Of a DNA stretch of 64,000 bases, positions 35,305-44,357 are shown piece after piece. The notes below the pieces were generated by a model. That model was given only the letters and a program-made list of their open reading frames with translations. It was not told the origin of the DNA and ran no database searches. The position numbers and the translations under genes are program-made. Source of the DNA: CBDBON01 sp965208395 (GTDB lineage Bacteria > Chloroflexota > Dehalococcoidia > Lucifugimonadales > CBDBON01); assembly GCA_965208395.1 (NCBI GenBank), contig CBDBON010000002.1, forward strand, positions 558,001-622,000, read 5' to 3'. Each line of letters starts with the position of its first letter. Position 1 is the stretch's first letter.

Positions 35305-35734
35305 GGGCTCCTAGTACCCCTGTGCGAAGAAGATACCCCGGACGCCGTCCCTTGCCTTCGGGCTGCAGAAGAGAGCGAGCGGGGCCGTTGAATCTGACTT
35401 AGTCAGGAGGCACCGGGAGTCGGGTCAGGTCGAGGATGGATCTCACCACGCGCTTGGTAACGGAACGGAGGGTCGGCCTCTCTGCGTTACCAACAAGCTA
35501 ACTCGTATTTGCCTGCACTGTCTCCACTACCTCCCACCGTAGATACGAACCAGCTCGAATTGGTGGGGGTGGGGAAGTCTCAGGTGGAAGCACAGAGCCA
35601 CAGGTGGAGGAAGACTGCGACATGACGCAAGGGGACATTAAGTCCCCGATGCGGCCCCCACTTACTAGGCACTCATTTGTCTGTTAATCCCTGTAGGCTC
35701 TTCTTGGTAGACCAAATAGATGAAAGGAGGTCGC
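35305..35734. other. candidate origin/operator region before the replication gene
   Basis: A 9-bp perfect inverted repeat TTGGTAACG (35454-35462) / CGTTACCAA (35485-35493), and two copies of CAGGTGGA near 35581 and 35602, lie upstream of an AlpA-type regulator and a primase-helicase. No gene seen. This arrangement fits an operator or replication origin of a small integrated element, but is not proven. Confidence 0.3.
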
Positions 35735-35950
35735 ATGGACAAGCAACTTGAGGAACGTCGCATCGTTCGCAGGGAAGAGGTCTCCCGGATGACCGGCCTG
35801 GCAAGGGCCACGATCTACCAGAAGGTGAAGGACCGCAGTTTTCCCCCACCTATCCGCCTGGGCGCTCGCTCCATTGGCTGGCGGCTGTCGGATATAGACA
35901 AATGGCTCCAAGCCCCCGAGAGGCAATGGGATCCATCTGAAGGGAGATAG
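35735..35950 (+). CDS. AlpA-family phage/satellite transcriptional regulator
   Basis: A 71-aa protein from ATG 35735, preceded by AAAGGAGG. RREEVSRMTGLARATIYQKV through FPPPIRLGARSIGWRLSDID is the AlpA/MerR-like HTH. AlpA proteins activate integrase or excision genes in P4-like satellites and cryptic prophages. It ends 2 bp before the primase gene, so they form one operon. Confidence 0.85.
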   Translation: MDKQLEERRIVRREEVSRMTGLARATIYQKVKDRSFPPPIRLGARSIGWRLSDIDKWLQAPERQWDPSEGR

Positions 35951-35952
35951 AG

Positions 35953-38259
35953 GTGGACCCCAATCAGCGGTTCAAACGGGACCACCCGTGCCCGGTGTGT
36001 GGCGGACACGCAGCTCTGCCCCAAGGAGTGGGAAGTCGCTGCTATGGCTTCATCTCAGATGATGAAAGCTATGCCCATTGTACGCGGGAGGAGTTTGCCG
36101 GCGGTCTTGATCTCAATGGGAACTCCAACACGTACCCCCACTACCTGAAGGGAGACTGTGACTGTAAGAACTGGCACGGCATAGGACCTGCTCGTGACGG
36201 GGCCCTTCGCAGAGGCAGTCGAGATGCTCCAAGCGTGCACTCCTACCGACACTACCAACTGGGACAGCCTGATCATGTTTGGGCCTACCGGCATGCCGAT
36301 GGGGAGTTGGCGGGTTACGCGGCGAGATGGGACCGGCCGGACGGTAGCAAGGAGTTCCGCCCCTTGACCCTTCATAGAGGTCGCTGGCGACAGAAGGGCA
36401 TTCCCGAGCCTGTACCTCTCTACAATCTGCTGGAACTAGGGAAACGCCCCGATGCTCCGGTCTTGGTAGTGGAAGGCGAGAAGACGAGTAGCGCCGCGAG
36501 GGACCTGTTCCCGGACTACGTCCCCGTCACATCTATAGGCGGGGCGAATGCTCCCCGCAAAAGCGACTGGAAGCCGTTGGAGGGCCGCGACGTGGTTGTC
36601 TGGCCCGACAACGATTCAGATGGTCATCGATATGCCCAGACGGTTGCGGCACTGGTTCCCAAGTCGGGAACGTCAAGGACCCGTATCGTACAGCTGCCCG
36701 AAGGTCTGCCTTCCAAATGGGACCTGGCAGATCCAGTTCCTGACGGTATTGACGTTGAGAGGCTCGTGGCGGATGCCAAGCCTATTGCTGCCGACGTTGG
36801 ACAGCCTGATAGTGATGGAGAGGGAGACGGCAAGTCAAGAGCCTTGTCAGCCAGGGACCGTCTACTCCATTGGGCCAGCGAGGCAGCAGAGCTGTTCCGC
36901 GACGGGGAAGAGACCTACGCAGATGTCTGGATTGGCAAACATCGAGAGACCCTGCCAGTCCACTCGAAAGGCTTTAGGCGGTGGCTCCGAAGGCTTTACT
37001 GGGAGAGAATGGGGAGGGGAGCTCCCCAGGAAGCGTTGACTCACACTGAGGAGAATCTGGACGCCCAAGCTGCGCGGGCCGCAAAACGGAAAGTGTGCCA
37101 ACGCGCCGCCACTGACGAGGGCAGGCTTTATATCGACCTGTGCAACCGCTCCTGTCAAGTAGTGGAGGTCGACTCCGAGGGCTGGCGAGTCCTGAGCGAC
37201 GCTCCCACAGTGCGGTTTCGTCGACCGTGGACTGCTGGATCGCTCCCTGTGCCCGTGCGAGGAGACGCAAGGGAGTGTCTAAACGACCTGCGTCGCTTCC
37301 TCAACATAGACGAGAATGACTTCGTCCTCTGCGTTGCATGGCTGCTGGCTTCCCTGAGGGATACTGGTCCATACCCGTTGCTGGTCCTCACCGGTGAGCA
37401 GGGGAGTGCGAAGAGCACGGCCGCGAAGATCCTCCGGTCCTTGGTGGATCCGGCCATCCCTCCAACCACGGGAATGCCCAGGAACGAGAGGGACACCGTC
37501 ATAGCAGCCCGTAACCGCCACGTTCTTGCCTACGACAATCTGAGTGGCTTGCCCACCTGGCTATCCGACACACTATGCCGTCTCTCCACGGGCGAGGGAT
37601 ACTCAACTCGGGCTCTCTACACCGACTACGAGGAGGTGGTCATAGAGGCCTCGAGGCCCGTGATTCTCACTGGCATCGAGAATCCATCGGTCCGGGGCGA
37701 CCTGGCGGACCGGTCACTCATTATCAAGCTGTCTCCCATATCGGATGCGGACCGATGCACCGAGTTCGAGCTCATGGCAGCGTTCGAAAAGAAGCGTCCC
37801 CGCATCTTTGGCGCCCTCCTCGACGGCCTATCAGAGGGACTCCGTAGTCAAGACAGCGTCCAACTCGAGCGGTTGCCCCGCATGGCCGACTTCTGCAAGT
37901 GGGTCGTTGCCTGCGAGGGTGCTTACTGGTCTCCGGGCACCTTCATGGCTGCCTACGAAGATGCCCAGGCCTCTGCTACAGAGGATGTGATCGAGGACAC
38001 CGCCATCGGCACAAGCCTGCGCCAGCTTCTGGAGGAGACCAGCGGCTTCTGTGGTGCCGCGACGGAGCTGCTGGACCTCCTCAATGCACGCCAGCAAGAT
38101 GAGAAACGCCCGAAGGGTTGGCCCTCCACCGGCGCCGTTCTGGGAAGGCAGCTTACGAGACTTGCGCCGTCACTTCGGAAGGTGGGATACACCATTGAGC
38201 CCAAGAAGACAAACCGAGGGAACTTGTGGCGATTGGAGGCGCCCAGGACAGGCGGCTGA
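35953..38259 (+). CDS. primase-helicase-like replication protein of an integrated element
   Basis: A 768-aa protein from GTG 35953 (AGGGAG site). N-terminal zinc-finger-like Cys residues (CPVCGG at 13-18, further Cys near 30 and 43), a TOPRIM-like region (VLVVEGEKTSSAA about 172-184; DVVVWPDNDSDG about 215-226) and a C-terminal helicase-type P-loop (VLTGEQGSAKSTAA about 477-490). This matches DNA primase/helicase fusions of phage satellites and ICEs that replicate element DNA. With AlpA upstream and a P4-type integrase at 40.4-41.6 kb it forms a self-contained module. Confidence 0.8.
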   Translation: MDPNQRFKRDHPCPVCGGHAALPQGVGSRCYGFISDDESYAHCTREEFAGGLDLNGNSNTYPHYLKGDCDCKNWHGIGPARDGALRRGSRDAPSVHSYRHYQLGQPDHVWAYRHADGELAGYAARWDRPDGSKEFRPLTLHRGRWRQKGIPEPVPLYNLLELGKRPDAPVLVVEGEKTSSAARDLFPDYVPVTSIGGANAPRKSDWKPLEGRDVVVWPDNDSDGHRYAQTVAALVPKSGTSRTRIVQLPEGLPSKWDLADPVPDGIDVERLVADAKPIAADVGQPDSDGEGDGKSRALSARDRLLHWASEAAELFRDGEETYADVWIGKHRETLPVHSKGFRRWLRRLYWERMGRGAPQEALTHTEENLDAQAARAAKRKVCQRAATDEGRLYIDLCNRSCQVVEVDSEGWRVLSDAPTVRFRRPWTAGSLPVPVRGDARECLNDLRRFLNIDENDFVLCVAWLLASLRDTGPYPLLVLTGEQGSAKSTAAKILRSLVDPAIPPTTGMPRNERDTVIAARNRHVLAYDNLSGLPTWLSDTLCRLSTGEGYSTRALYTDYEEVVIEASRPVILTGIENPSVRGDLADRSLIIKLSPISDADRCTEFELMAAFEKKRPRIFGALLDGLSEGLRSQDSVQLERLPRMADFCKWVVACEGAYWSPGTFMAAYEDAQASATEDVIEDTAIGTSLRQLLEETSGFCGAATELLDLLNARQQDEKRPKGWPSTGAVLGRQLTRLAPSLRKVGYTIEPKKTNRGNLWRLEAPRTGG

Positions 38260-38909
38260 ATCAGGGTGAGACTAGCGCAAGGTCTTCTCAGCCGTCTTAA
38301 ATGGTGGGGCCAGGCGCACCCGTGGGACTTCTCAGCCTCCATCGGCGACTACACTACGTCCACCAATACGATGCGGATTCGAGTCTGAAGTGGAGGAGTG
38401 GAGGCAAATCTGCACGCTTCTGGGGGTCAGCGGGAACCGAGCCGGTCACTTGCTTTCGACTATGTGGAGGAGGAGAGCCGGAGTTGGTGCCAGATCGTGA
38501 TACAGTGCGTAGTAGTATGACAGGGTGATTTGCATCGCATGCAGCGAGCAAACGTGAGTAGGGCCATTGGCAGACTCGCTGGATAGTGCTGGCCTCAAGA
38601 TTAAGACCACCAGCCATGGCCTCGCACGCGGCGATCTTCGTCATGCACACCTCGACCAACGAGCCAACGGCGACCCGAATCCCATTGTCCCCTGATCTTG
38701 TATTCAAGCCTTAAGGGGCGAAGAGCAGGGGCTGGAACCTCGTGAGGTGCTTCGCTGCGCCCGCCAGCTTCACGGCGACGGCGAGTGTCGCTGTCGGCGG
38801 CTACATCCTGCATCCCGTTCTTCCACGCTTAGTTCTCTCTCTCTTGCCGTAAGCCTATCCCTTCCGCTCTTCAAAGCTGGTTTCAGGGGTTTGGTGTAGA
38901 TGTTCCATC
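38260..38909. other. region with a degenerate gene fragment only
   Basis: Apart from the pseudogene at about 38500-38740, nothing supportable is seen. Confidence 0.3.
38500..38740 (-). pseudogene. degenerate copy of the C-terminus of the 39219-40247 gene
   Basis: One minus-strand frame has LRPLRLEYKIRG; after a frame change the next has GSLVEVCMTKIAACEAMAGG and STIQRVCQWPYS. The intact gene at 39219-40247 has PRKLGYKLRNNE, DLLVEVGMSRTAACQALADA and STIQRVSRTPYS in the same order. So this is a decayed tandem duplicate of its last about 70 codons. Confidence 0.6.
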
Positions 38910-39161
38910 CTAGTCCCACGGCGACTCGAGCAACACGCTCCGAATGGCCCACGATTCCGCCTGAGCGTCGAATGTGACCCCGTCCCTTACCAGACGCTCC
39001 GCTTCCTTGCGGCATCGAGCAGCCTTAGCTTCCAAGTGCGCTATCAATGTGCCGTCTCGTTTGCGTTCTTCCAACTCTTCCGGTCTGATGTTAGCTAGGA
39101 AATTGTACCGTTTCTGCATCAGAGGGTCGTCAAATTCCATTGCGTCTACTCCTTTAGCCAT
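38910..39161 (-). CDS. small charged protein between two gene copies
   Basis: An 83-aa frame (FDDPLMQKRYNFLANIRPEE, then a Lys/Arg/Glu-rich helix AHLEAKAARCRKEAERLV). No known domain. It lies between the intact 39219-40247 gene and its decayed partial copy, same strand. Likely a real small protein of the element, but the family is unknown. Confidence 0.4.
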   Translation of the reverse strand: MAKGVDAMEFDDPLMQKRYNFLANIRPEELEERKRDGTLIAHLEAKAARCRKEAERLVRDGVTFDAQAESWAIRSVLLESPWD

Positions 39162-39218
39162 CCAGCGTTCCTGCGATTCAATCCCGCAACCCCGATAGCG
39201 AACCTCTGTAAGGGACCA

Positions 39219-40247
39219 TCACTCTCCAGGTTCATAGGGAAACGAGTAGTATGACGGATGTATGCGCTTCAGTGCATCCAGGAGTAATTCGTCAACTGTC
39301 GAATAGGGCGTCCGACTGACTCTTTGGATTGTGCTAAGGCCAAGTTTGAAAGCGTCCGCCAAGGCTTGGCACGCGGCAGTCCTCGACATACCCACTTCGA
39401 CCAGCAAGTCGACGTTGTGCCGAAATTCATTGTTCCTGAGCTTGTAGCCTAGCTTTCGGGGGCGATGGCGGGGATCTGGCGCATCGCCAGGACGCTCAAC
39501 GTAGCCATGGCTAGCCAGGAAGTGCCACTCCAGGAGTTCGTAGGGCAGACACTCCTCGGGTTCATTGTCGGGTCCCCCGGCGGATTCACCGGCGAGTCCA
39601 TCGGCCAGTTTGTTACAGATCAGCTGGAGAACATCGTAGATCACCGCACTCTCTTCGGAGTCTTCGATGAGTATCTCGAGTTCGTGGGGATCGCGGCTAT
39701 CGAGCCAGGAGTCTGCCATAAACTTGGTGTAGGCTGATTCGTCCCAGTCAGTCTCCGAGAGTGCTTCATTCTTGAAACTAGCCAGTAGCGCATTGGTGAA
39801 TCGACGACCTTCCTTGGGGGAGGGAGGTCGTCTCTTACCATGCATGGCGTGCCGTTTGGCCAACCGGAGATACGTCTCGCTGGCGAGTGGGGCTCCATCC
39901 ATTTGCCAAAGGGTCGCTGCAAAGGCCCTGAGCGCTGAGTTTTCTCTCATGCCTTCCTCAATCTGGGCCATTTTCGAATGGAACTCTCCTATACTGATTC
40001 CGCTTGCCTTGAGAGCCGAGAGTTGCATCCTGATGTATTCAACCAGACCATGATCAATATAGCCTCCCTGCTCTTCTGGGGTCGCGTTCTGGTCCACGGA
40101 ACTCATGTACCGCCTGAGAAAGGCTACTTGGGCCAGACTACCCAGCTCAATTCTCCGGTGCTCGTCTTGGGGTACCATGAGCCTCCACATGACCTTTGTT
40201 AGTCCTACCCAGCTCATAAGCAGGTACCTTCCAGGAATTCGCTCCAA
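39219..40247 (-). CDS. unknown element protein with C-terminal HTH-like motif
   Basis: A 342-aa acidic protein without signal or membrane segments. The C-terminal part DLLVEVGMSRTAACQALADA through GLSTIQRV resembles an HTH that recognises DNA (two helices with a short turn). The N-terminal two thirds are helical, with an acidic middle (EILIEDSEESAVIYDV). It sits between the primase and integrase genes on the minus strand. It may be a regulator of the element; function not established. The start is the longest frame. Confidence 0.55.
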   Translation of the reverse strand: MERIPGRYLLMSWVGLTKVMWRLMVPQDEHRRIELGSLAQVAFLRRYMSSVDQNATPEEQGGYIDHGLVEYIRMQLSALKASGISIGEFHSKMAQIEEGMRENSALRAFAATLWQMDGAPLASETYLRLAKRHAMHGKRRPPSPKEGRRFTNALLASFKNEALSETDWDESAYTKFMADSWLDSRDPHELEILIEDSEESAVIYDVLQLICNKLADGLAGESAGGPDNEPEECLPYELLEWHFLASHGYVERPGDAPDPRHRPRKLGYKLRNNEFRHNVDLLVEVGMSRTAACQALADAFKLGLSTIQRVSRTPYSTVDELLLDALKRIHPSYYSFPYEPGE

Positions 40248-40382
40248 GTGTCCGTCACGTGACGCCCCAACTCGAAGAGGTGGTCTCGATGTACGTAGTA
40301 GGGCTATACAGCCCCTCTCGCGTGCACCGCGCTTTGGGCGTCCTGTGCAGCATCCATCAATGCACCTGATTGGCGTCCACGT

Positions 40383-41579
40383 TCAAGGGTTGCCGGGACC
40401 CTCTCGGAGGCGCTTGCTTGTCCGCAACAAGAAGCTGCACCACTCTTCCATGAGAGCACGCCGCGGTTCGAGCAGGTCGGAGCGAGCGTAGGCTTGCTCA
40501 GTGGTGTTTCCCAAGGCGTGAGCTAGGGCCGCCTCCCCGACGGCCCAAGGGGTTTCAGTTGTCTCCATACACCAAGTCTTGAACGATGTTCGGAATCCGT
40601 GGACGGTGGCCCTCTTAGCGAGTCCGTTATCGCGCAGCAACTTCGTCAGGGTCATGTCGGACAGCTCCCGGCCAGGTCTGTACAGTGACGGGAACACCAA
40701 TCCGGAATCGTCGCCTAGGGCCTTCGCTCGGCGAAGCACTTCAAGGCCCTCGTCCGACAGCGGTATTCGGTGTTGGCGGCCGGACTTCATGCGCGACGCC
40801 GGAATGGTCCACGTCCGGGTCCCAAAATCAATCTCATCCCACCGAGCGCCCCGCGCCTCGCCGGACCTCGCAGCCGTCAACACTAGGAACCGAAAACAGA
40901 GCTTAGAGGGCAGGGACGCGCTCGACGCCTCTATCTTATCCAGTGTGTCGGGTACGTCTTGGTACGGCAGTGCCCGAAAGTGGGCCTTGACCGCTGGGGT
41001 TCTGGGCAGGGCCGCGTCAATCACTTCTCCGGCAGGATTGATGTCGAGGTACCCGAACGCCATAGCAGCCGCGAAGATCGCCCTTACTCGTTGGCGCAGC
41101 TTCCGAGCAATGGAAGGCTTGGTAAGCCATATACGCAACAGCACGTCCAGCACGTCGGCGCGGGTGATTCGATCAATCCGGGTGCTCCCGAACAACGGGT
41201 AGGCGTAGGTACGGAGACACCCCTTCCAGTTGACGGCCTCCTTGGGGCTCTTCCAACGGAGGGCATTGTCTGAGACATACTGCTCGGCCGCCTCACGAAA
41301 CGTCGGCAGATTCGGCTGCCGACGCTCTGCCCGTGGGTCGCGCCCTTCTGCGACTGCTGTACGTATCTCCGCGCTTTTCCTACGCGCAAACGCAAGGGAG
41401 ACGTCAGGGTACCCACCCAGCCCTATGTCCGTCCTATCGCCGTCTATCGTGATACGCTGTACCCACGCCTTCGAGCCATTTGCGCGTACCACTAGGTACA
41501 GACCACGCCCGTCGCCGTATCGCTTCGTCTTTGAGCCGCGCTTAAGGTTCCTAATCTCTAAGGTCGTCAAGTTCGCCAT
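40383..41579 (-). CDS. int: P4-type tyrosine integrase
   Basis: A 398-aa protein: N-terminal DUF4102-like arm-binding domain (YGDGRGLYLVVRANGSKAW), core-binding region (TFREAAEQYVSDNALRW), then the catalytic domain with Arg (LTAARSGEARGARW), Lys (MKSGRQHRIPLS), His-x-x-Arg (VHGFRTSF), a late His (LAHALGN) and Tyr (TEQAYARSD). It lies 126 bp from the 3' end of a tRNA-Gln gene, the usual integration target of this family, with its 5' end towards the tRNA. It therefore marks the right edge of the island. Confidence 0.93.
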   Translation of the reverse strand: MANLTTLEIRNLKRGSKTKRYGDGRGLYLVVRANGSKAWVQRITIDGDRTDIGLGGYPDVSLAFARRKSAEIRTAVAEGRDPRAERRQPNLPTFREAAEQYVSDNALRWKSPKEAVNWKGCLRTYAYPLFGSTRIDRITRADVLDVLLRIWLTKPSIARKLRQRVRAIFAAAMAFGYLDINPAGEVIDAALPRTPAVKAHFRALPYQDVPDTLDKIEASSASLPSKLCFRFLVLTAARSGEARGARWDEIDFGTRTWTIPASRMKSGRQHRIPLSDEGLEVLRRAKALGDDSGLVFPSLYRPGRELSDMTLTKLLRDNGLAKRATVHGFRTSFKTWCMETTETPWAVGEAALAHALGNTTEQAYARSDLLEPRRALMEEWCSFLLRTSKRLREGPGNP

Positions 41580-41705
41580 GTTGCACCTTTTGGTACCACG
41601 CTATGTGCCGGATAGTACCACACAACCTTGGACGCTACAAGACGGCTAAGGAGACGAGCCAATACGTATTTCGGAGGCTTTCGTAGCTTCCAAGAGGATG
41701 GTAGG

Positions 41706-41776
41706 CTGCCCGGCCTGGATTCGAACCAGGGACTTCAGCTCCAAAGGCTGACGTGCTACCGCTACACTACCGGGCA
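41706..41776 (-). tRNA. trnQ: tRNA-Gln (anticodon TTG)
   Basis: The minus strand folds as a cloverleaf: acceptor TGCCCGG/CCGGGCA, D stem GTGT/GCAC, anticodon stem TCAGC/GCTGA with loop CTTTGGA (anticodon TTG), T arm CCTGG-TTCGAAT-CCAGG, discriminator G. CCA is not encoded. The 3' end faces the P4-type integrase, so it is the likely attachment site. Confidence 0.9.
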
Positions 41777-41913
41777 TTGGCGATCGGCAACTAGAATATA
41801 ACGCATGGTGGCGGAACGTCACCAGACCTCGCGCGAAGCAGTCTAGAGTAACGACCATCCGTCCGATATACTGTTAGCCACTCTCAACCCCCGACGCAAC
41901 GGAGCTGGCAGGA

Positions 41914-43398
41914 ATGACAAACGAGACGGCAAGCTACGACGTCGTGGTAGTCGGCGGCGGCAACGCGGCGCTGTGCGCGGCGCTGGCGGCGCAGGAGCAG
42001 GGCGCGACCACACTGGTGCTGGAGAAGTCTCCCGCCGCGGCCCAGGGCGGCAACTGCATGTACACGGGGGGCGGATTTCGATTCGTACATGGCGGCGTGG
42101 AGGACCTCCGGGCCCTGCTGCCGGACATCGCCGACGATGAGGCATCGGCAGTCTCGATGGCTCCATACTCCGCGGAGGAGTTCCGCAGTCACCTTATGAC
42201 AGTCACTCACGGCGACACGGACCCGGACCTCGCTGACGTGATCGTCTCCCAGTCTCGCCCGACTGTGGACTGGATGCACTCGAAAGGCGTCAAGTGGGAG
42301 CTTCCGCCAAGGACCGGCGGCCTCGCCGGCGCACCCACGACCATACCCAGCAGCGTGGGCCTGCGGGCCTTCGAGTCTGGGTTGGGCCTCGTCCAGATGC
42401 TGACCACGGCCTGCCGGCGCAACGGCATAGCGATTCTGTACGAGACCAAGATGCTCCGCCTCGTGCAGGACGCGAGAGGAGCGGTATCCGGCGTGATCGT
42501 CAGAGACGCTGACGGCGTGCATGAGATCGGCGCGGGCGGCGTCGTGCTGGCGTGCGGAGGGTTCGAGGCGAACGCCGAGATGCGCGTAAAGTACCTCGGC
42601 GGCGGATGGGAGAGCGCGAGGGTGCGGGGCTCCAAGTACAATACCGGCGACGGACACCGCGCCGCCCTCGAGATCGGCGCGAAGCCCGTTGGCCAGTGGA
42701 CGGGATGCCACGCCACGCCCATCGACGTCAACGCGCCCCCTACCGGTGACCCGGGGATCACCGAAAGGATGCCCCGCCGCGCCTATCCTCTGGGCATCAC
42801 AGTCAACCTCGACGGCCGCCGTTTCGTGGACGAAGGGGAGGGATTTGCCGAGCAGACCTTCGTCAAGGTGGGACGGCGAATCCTGGAGCAGGAGCGAAGC
42901 ATCGCATACCAGATCTTCGATTCACGGGCTATCCCGCTGCTGGAGGAGAGGTACGGCGTGTCGCAGGCTACGGAGGCAGACAGCATCGGGGAGCTGGCCG
43001 ACAGGCTAGGAATCAACCCAGCCATACTGGGGGCGACCGTGGACGGATTCAACGCCGAGGCTCACGACGCAGCCTACGTCCCGCGCGAGCTGGACGGCAG
43101 ATCGACCAGGACGCTCGACCCGCCGAAGAGCAACTGGGCCATCAGGCTGGACCGCCCCCCGTTCGCCGCCCACGCGGTCACCGGCGGCATCACCTACACC
43201 TACGGAGGGCCCAAGATCGACGCCAACGCCCAGGTTCACGATATGGAGGACAGCCCGATCCCTGGTCTCTTTGCCGCGGGCGAGATCGTCGGCGGCATCC
43301 TCTATCACAACAGTCTCCGCGGCGGCGGCCTGATGCACGGGGCGGTCTTCGGAAGACTCGCCGGGCGCAACGCGGCGAGGGGCGCGCTGTCGAGATGA
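41914..43398 (+). CDS. FAD-dependent dehydrogenase, TcuA / fumarate-reductase flavoprotein type
   Basis: A 494-aa flavoprotein. N-terminal Rossmann motif YDVVVVGGGNAALCAALAA (about 8-26) with the following acidic residue binds FAD; the C-terminal part has GGITYTYGGPKID and GLFAAGEIVGG, typical of the fumarate reductase / succinate dehydrogenase flavoprotein superfamily. It is most like tricarballylate dehydrogenase TcuA, which oxidises tricarballylate to aconitate, but the substrate here is unproven. Its TGA overlaps the ATG of the MoxR gene (ATGA), an unusual partner. First gene after the tRNA; the start ATG is the first in frame. Confidence 0.82.
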   Translation: MTNETASYDVVVVGGGNAALCAALAAQEQGATTLVLEKSPAAAQGGNCMYTGGGFRFVHGGVEDLRALLPDIADDEASAVSMAPYSAEEFRSHLMTVTHGDTDPDLADVIVSQSRPTVDWMHSKGVKWELPPRTGGLAGAPTTIPSSVGLRAFESGLGLVQMLTTACRRNGIAILYETKMLRLVQDARGAVSGVIVRDADGVHEIGAGGVVLACGGFEANAEMRVKYLGGGWESARVRGSKYNTGDGHRAALEIGAKPVGQWTGCHATPIDVNAPPTGDPGITERMPRRAYPLGITVNLDGRRFVDEGEGFAEQTFVKVGRRILEQERSIAYQIFDSRAIPLLEERYGVSQATEADSIGELADRLGINPAILGATVDGFNAEAHDAAYVPRELDGRSTRTLDPPKSNWAIRLDRPPFAAHAVTGGITYTYGGPKIDANAQVHDMEDSPIPGLFAAGEIVGGILYHNSLRGGGLMHGAVFGRLAGRNAARGALSR

Positions 43399-44351
43399 GT
43401 CGGCCCGCAGAGGTCGGCGCGGTCCAGGACCTGGCGTCGCGTGTTCGCCGAGGCGTGCAGCAGATAATCGTCGGCAAGGACGACGTCATAGACCTGGCGA
43501 TCGTCGCCATGCTGTGTCGCGGGCACATCCTGGTGGAGGACGTGCCCGGGATAGGCAAGACGACTCTGGCGAAGGCGCTGGCGCAGTCCCTCGGATGCAT
43601 CTTCGGCAGAGTCCAGTTCACCCCCGACCTGATGCCCATCGACGTTCTGGGTGTCAATTTCTATAACCAGAAGAGCGGCGACTTCGAGTTCAGGCCCGGT
43701 CCGATCTTCAGCCAGGTCCTCCTCGCCGACGAGATCAACCGGGCCACTCCGCGGACCCAGTCCGCACTGCTGGAGGCGATGCAGGAGCGCCAGACGACGG
43801 TCGACGGCGTCACGATGCCCCTACCCGACCCGTTCCTCGTGATGGCGACCCAGAACCCCATAGAGCTGGAGGGCACCTTCCCGCTGCCGGAGGCGCAGCT
43901 GGACAGGTTCATGGTGCGGATCAGGCTGGGCTATCCGTCAGAGGACGAGGAGTCGAAGATACTGACGCGGTTCGAGCGTGACGCCCTGTTCTCTCTCGAT
44001 CCGGTCACCGATGCCGGAGAGCTTGTCCGCGTCCAGGACATGGTTGCGAGAGTCAGGGTCGAGGAGTCGGTCCGCCGGTACACTGTCCGGATCGTTCACG
44101 CCACCCGTGAGCATCGCACCCTCATGCTCGGGGCCAGCCCGAGAGCGGCGCTGGCTCTCTACAAGACCGCTCAGGCTCGGGCCGCGATTGATGGGCGCGA
44201 CTTCGTAATCCCCGACGACGTGAAGGCGCTCGCATCGCCTGTGCTGGCTCATCGCATGATCCTGACCTCCAACGCCAGGGTTCGCGGGCACACTGCCGAA
44301 CAGGCGCTTGCGGAGGTCCTATCCTCGGTGGCTGTACCGGTCGAGGAGTAA
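43395..44351 (+). CDS. MoxR-family AAA+ ATPase
   Basis: A 318-aa protein: Walker A EDVPGIGKTTLAKAL (about 47-61), Walker B VLLADEINRATPRTQSALLE with catalytic Glu, sensor MATQNPIELEGTFPLPEA. MoxR ATPases act as chaperones for VWA and DUF58 partners. It is followed within 6 bp by a DUF58 gene and then a DUF4129 membrane protein, the common moxR-DUF58-transglutaminase-type cluster, here without the transglutaminase catalytic domain. Confidence 0.92.
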   Translation: MSRPAEVGAVQDLASRVRRGVQQIIVGKDDVIDLAIVAMLCRGHILVEDVPGIGKTTLAKALAQSLGCIFGRVQFTPDLMPIDVLGVNFYNQKSGDFEFRPGPIFSQVLLADEINRATPRTQSALLEAMQERQTTVDGVTMPLPDPFLVMATQNPIELEGTFPLPEAQLDRFMVRIRLGYPSEDEESKILTRFERDALFSLDPVTDAGELVRVQDMVARVRVEESVRRYTVRIVHATREHRTLMLGASPRAALALYKTAQARAAIDGRDFVIPDDVKALASPVLAHRMILTSNARVRGHTAEQALAEVLSSVAVPVEE

Positions 44352-44357
44352 CGGCCG

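Noticed and set aside
1..41700. CRISPR array or cas genes
   Set aside because: No regularly spaced repeats other than coding repeats, and no Cas-like protein seen.
41706..41776. A matching attL repeat of the tRNA-Gln 3' end inside the window
   Set aside because: I looked for GGATTCGAACCAGG-like sequence to the left and did not find it; it may lie outside the window.
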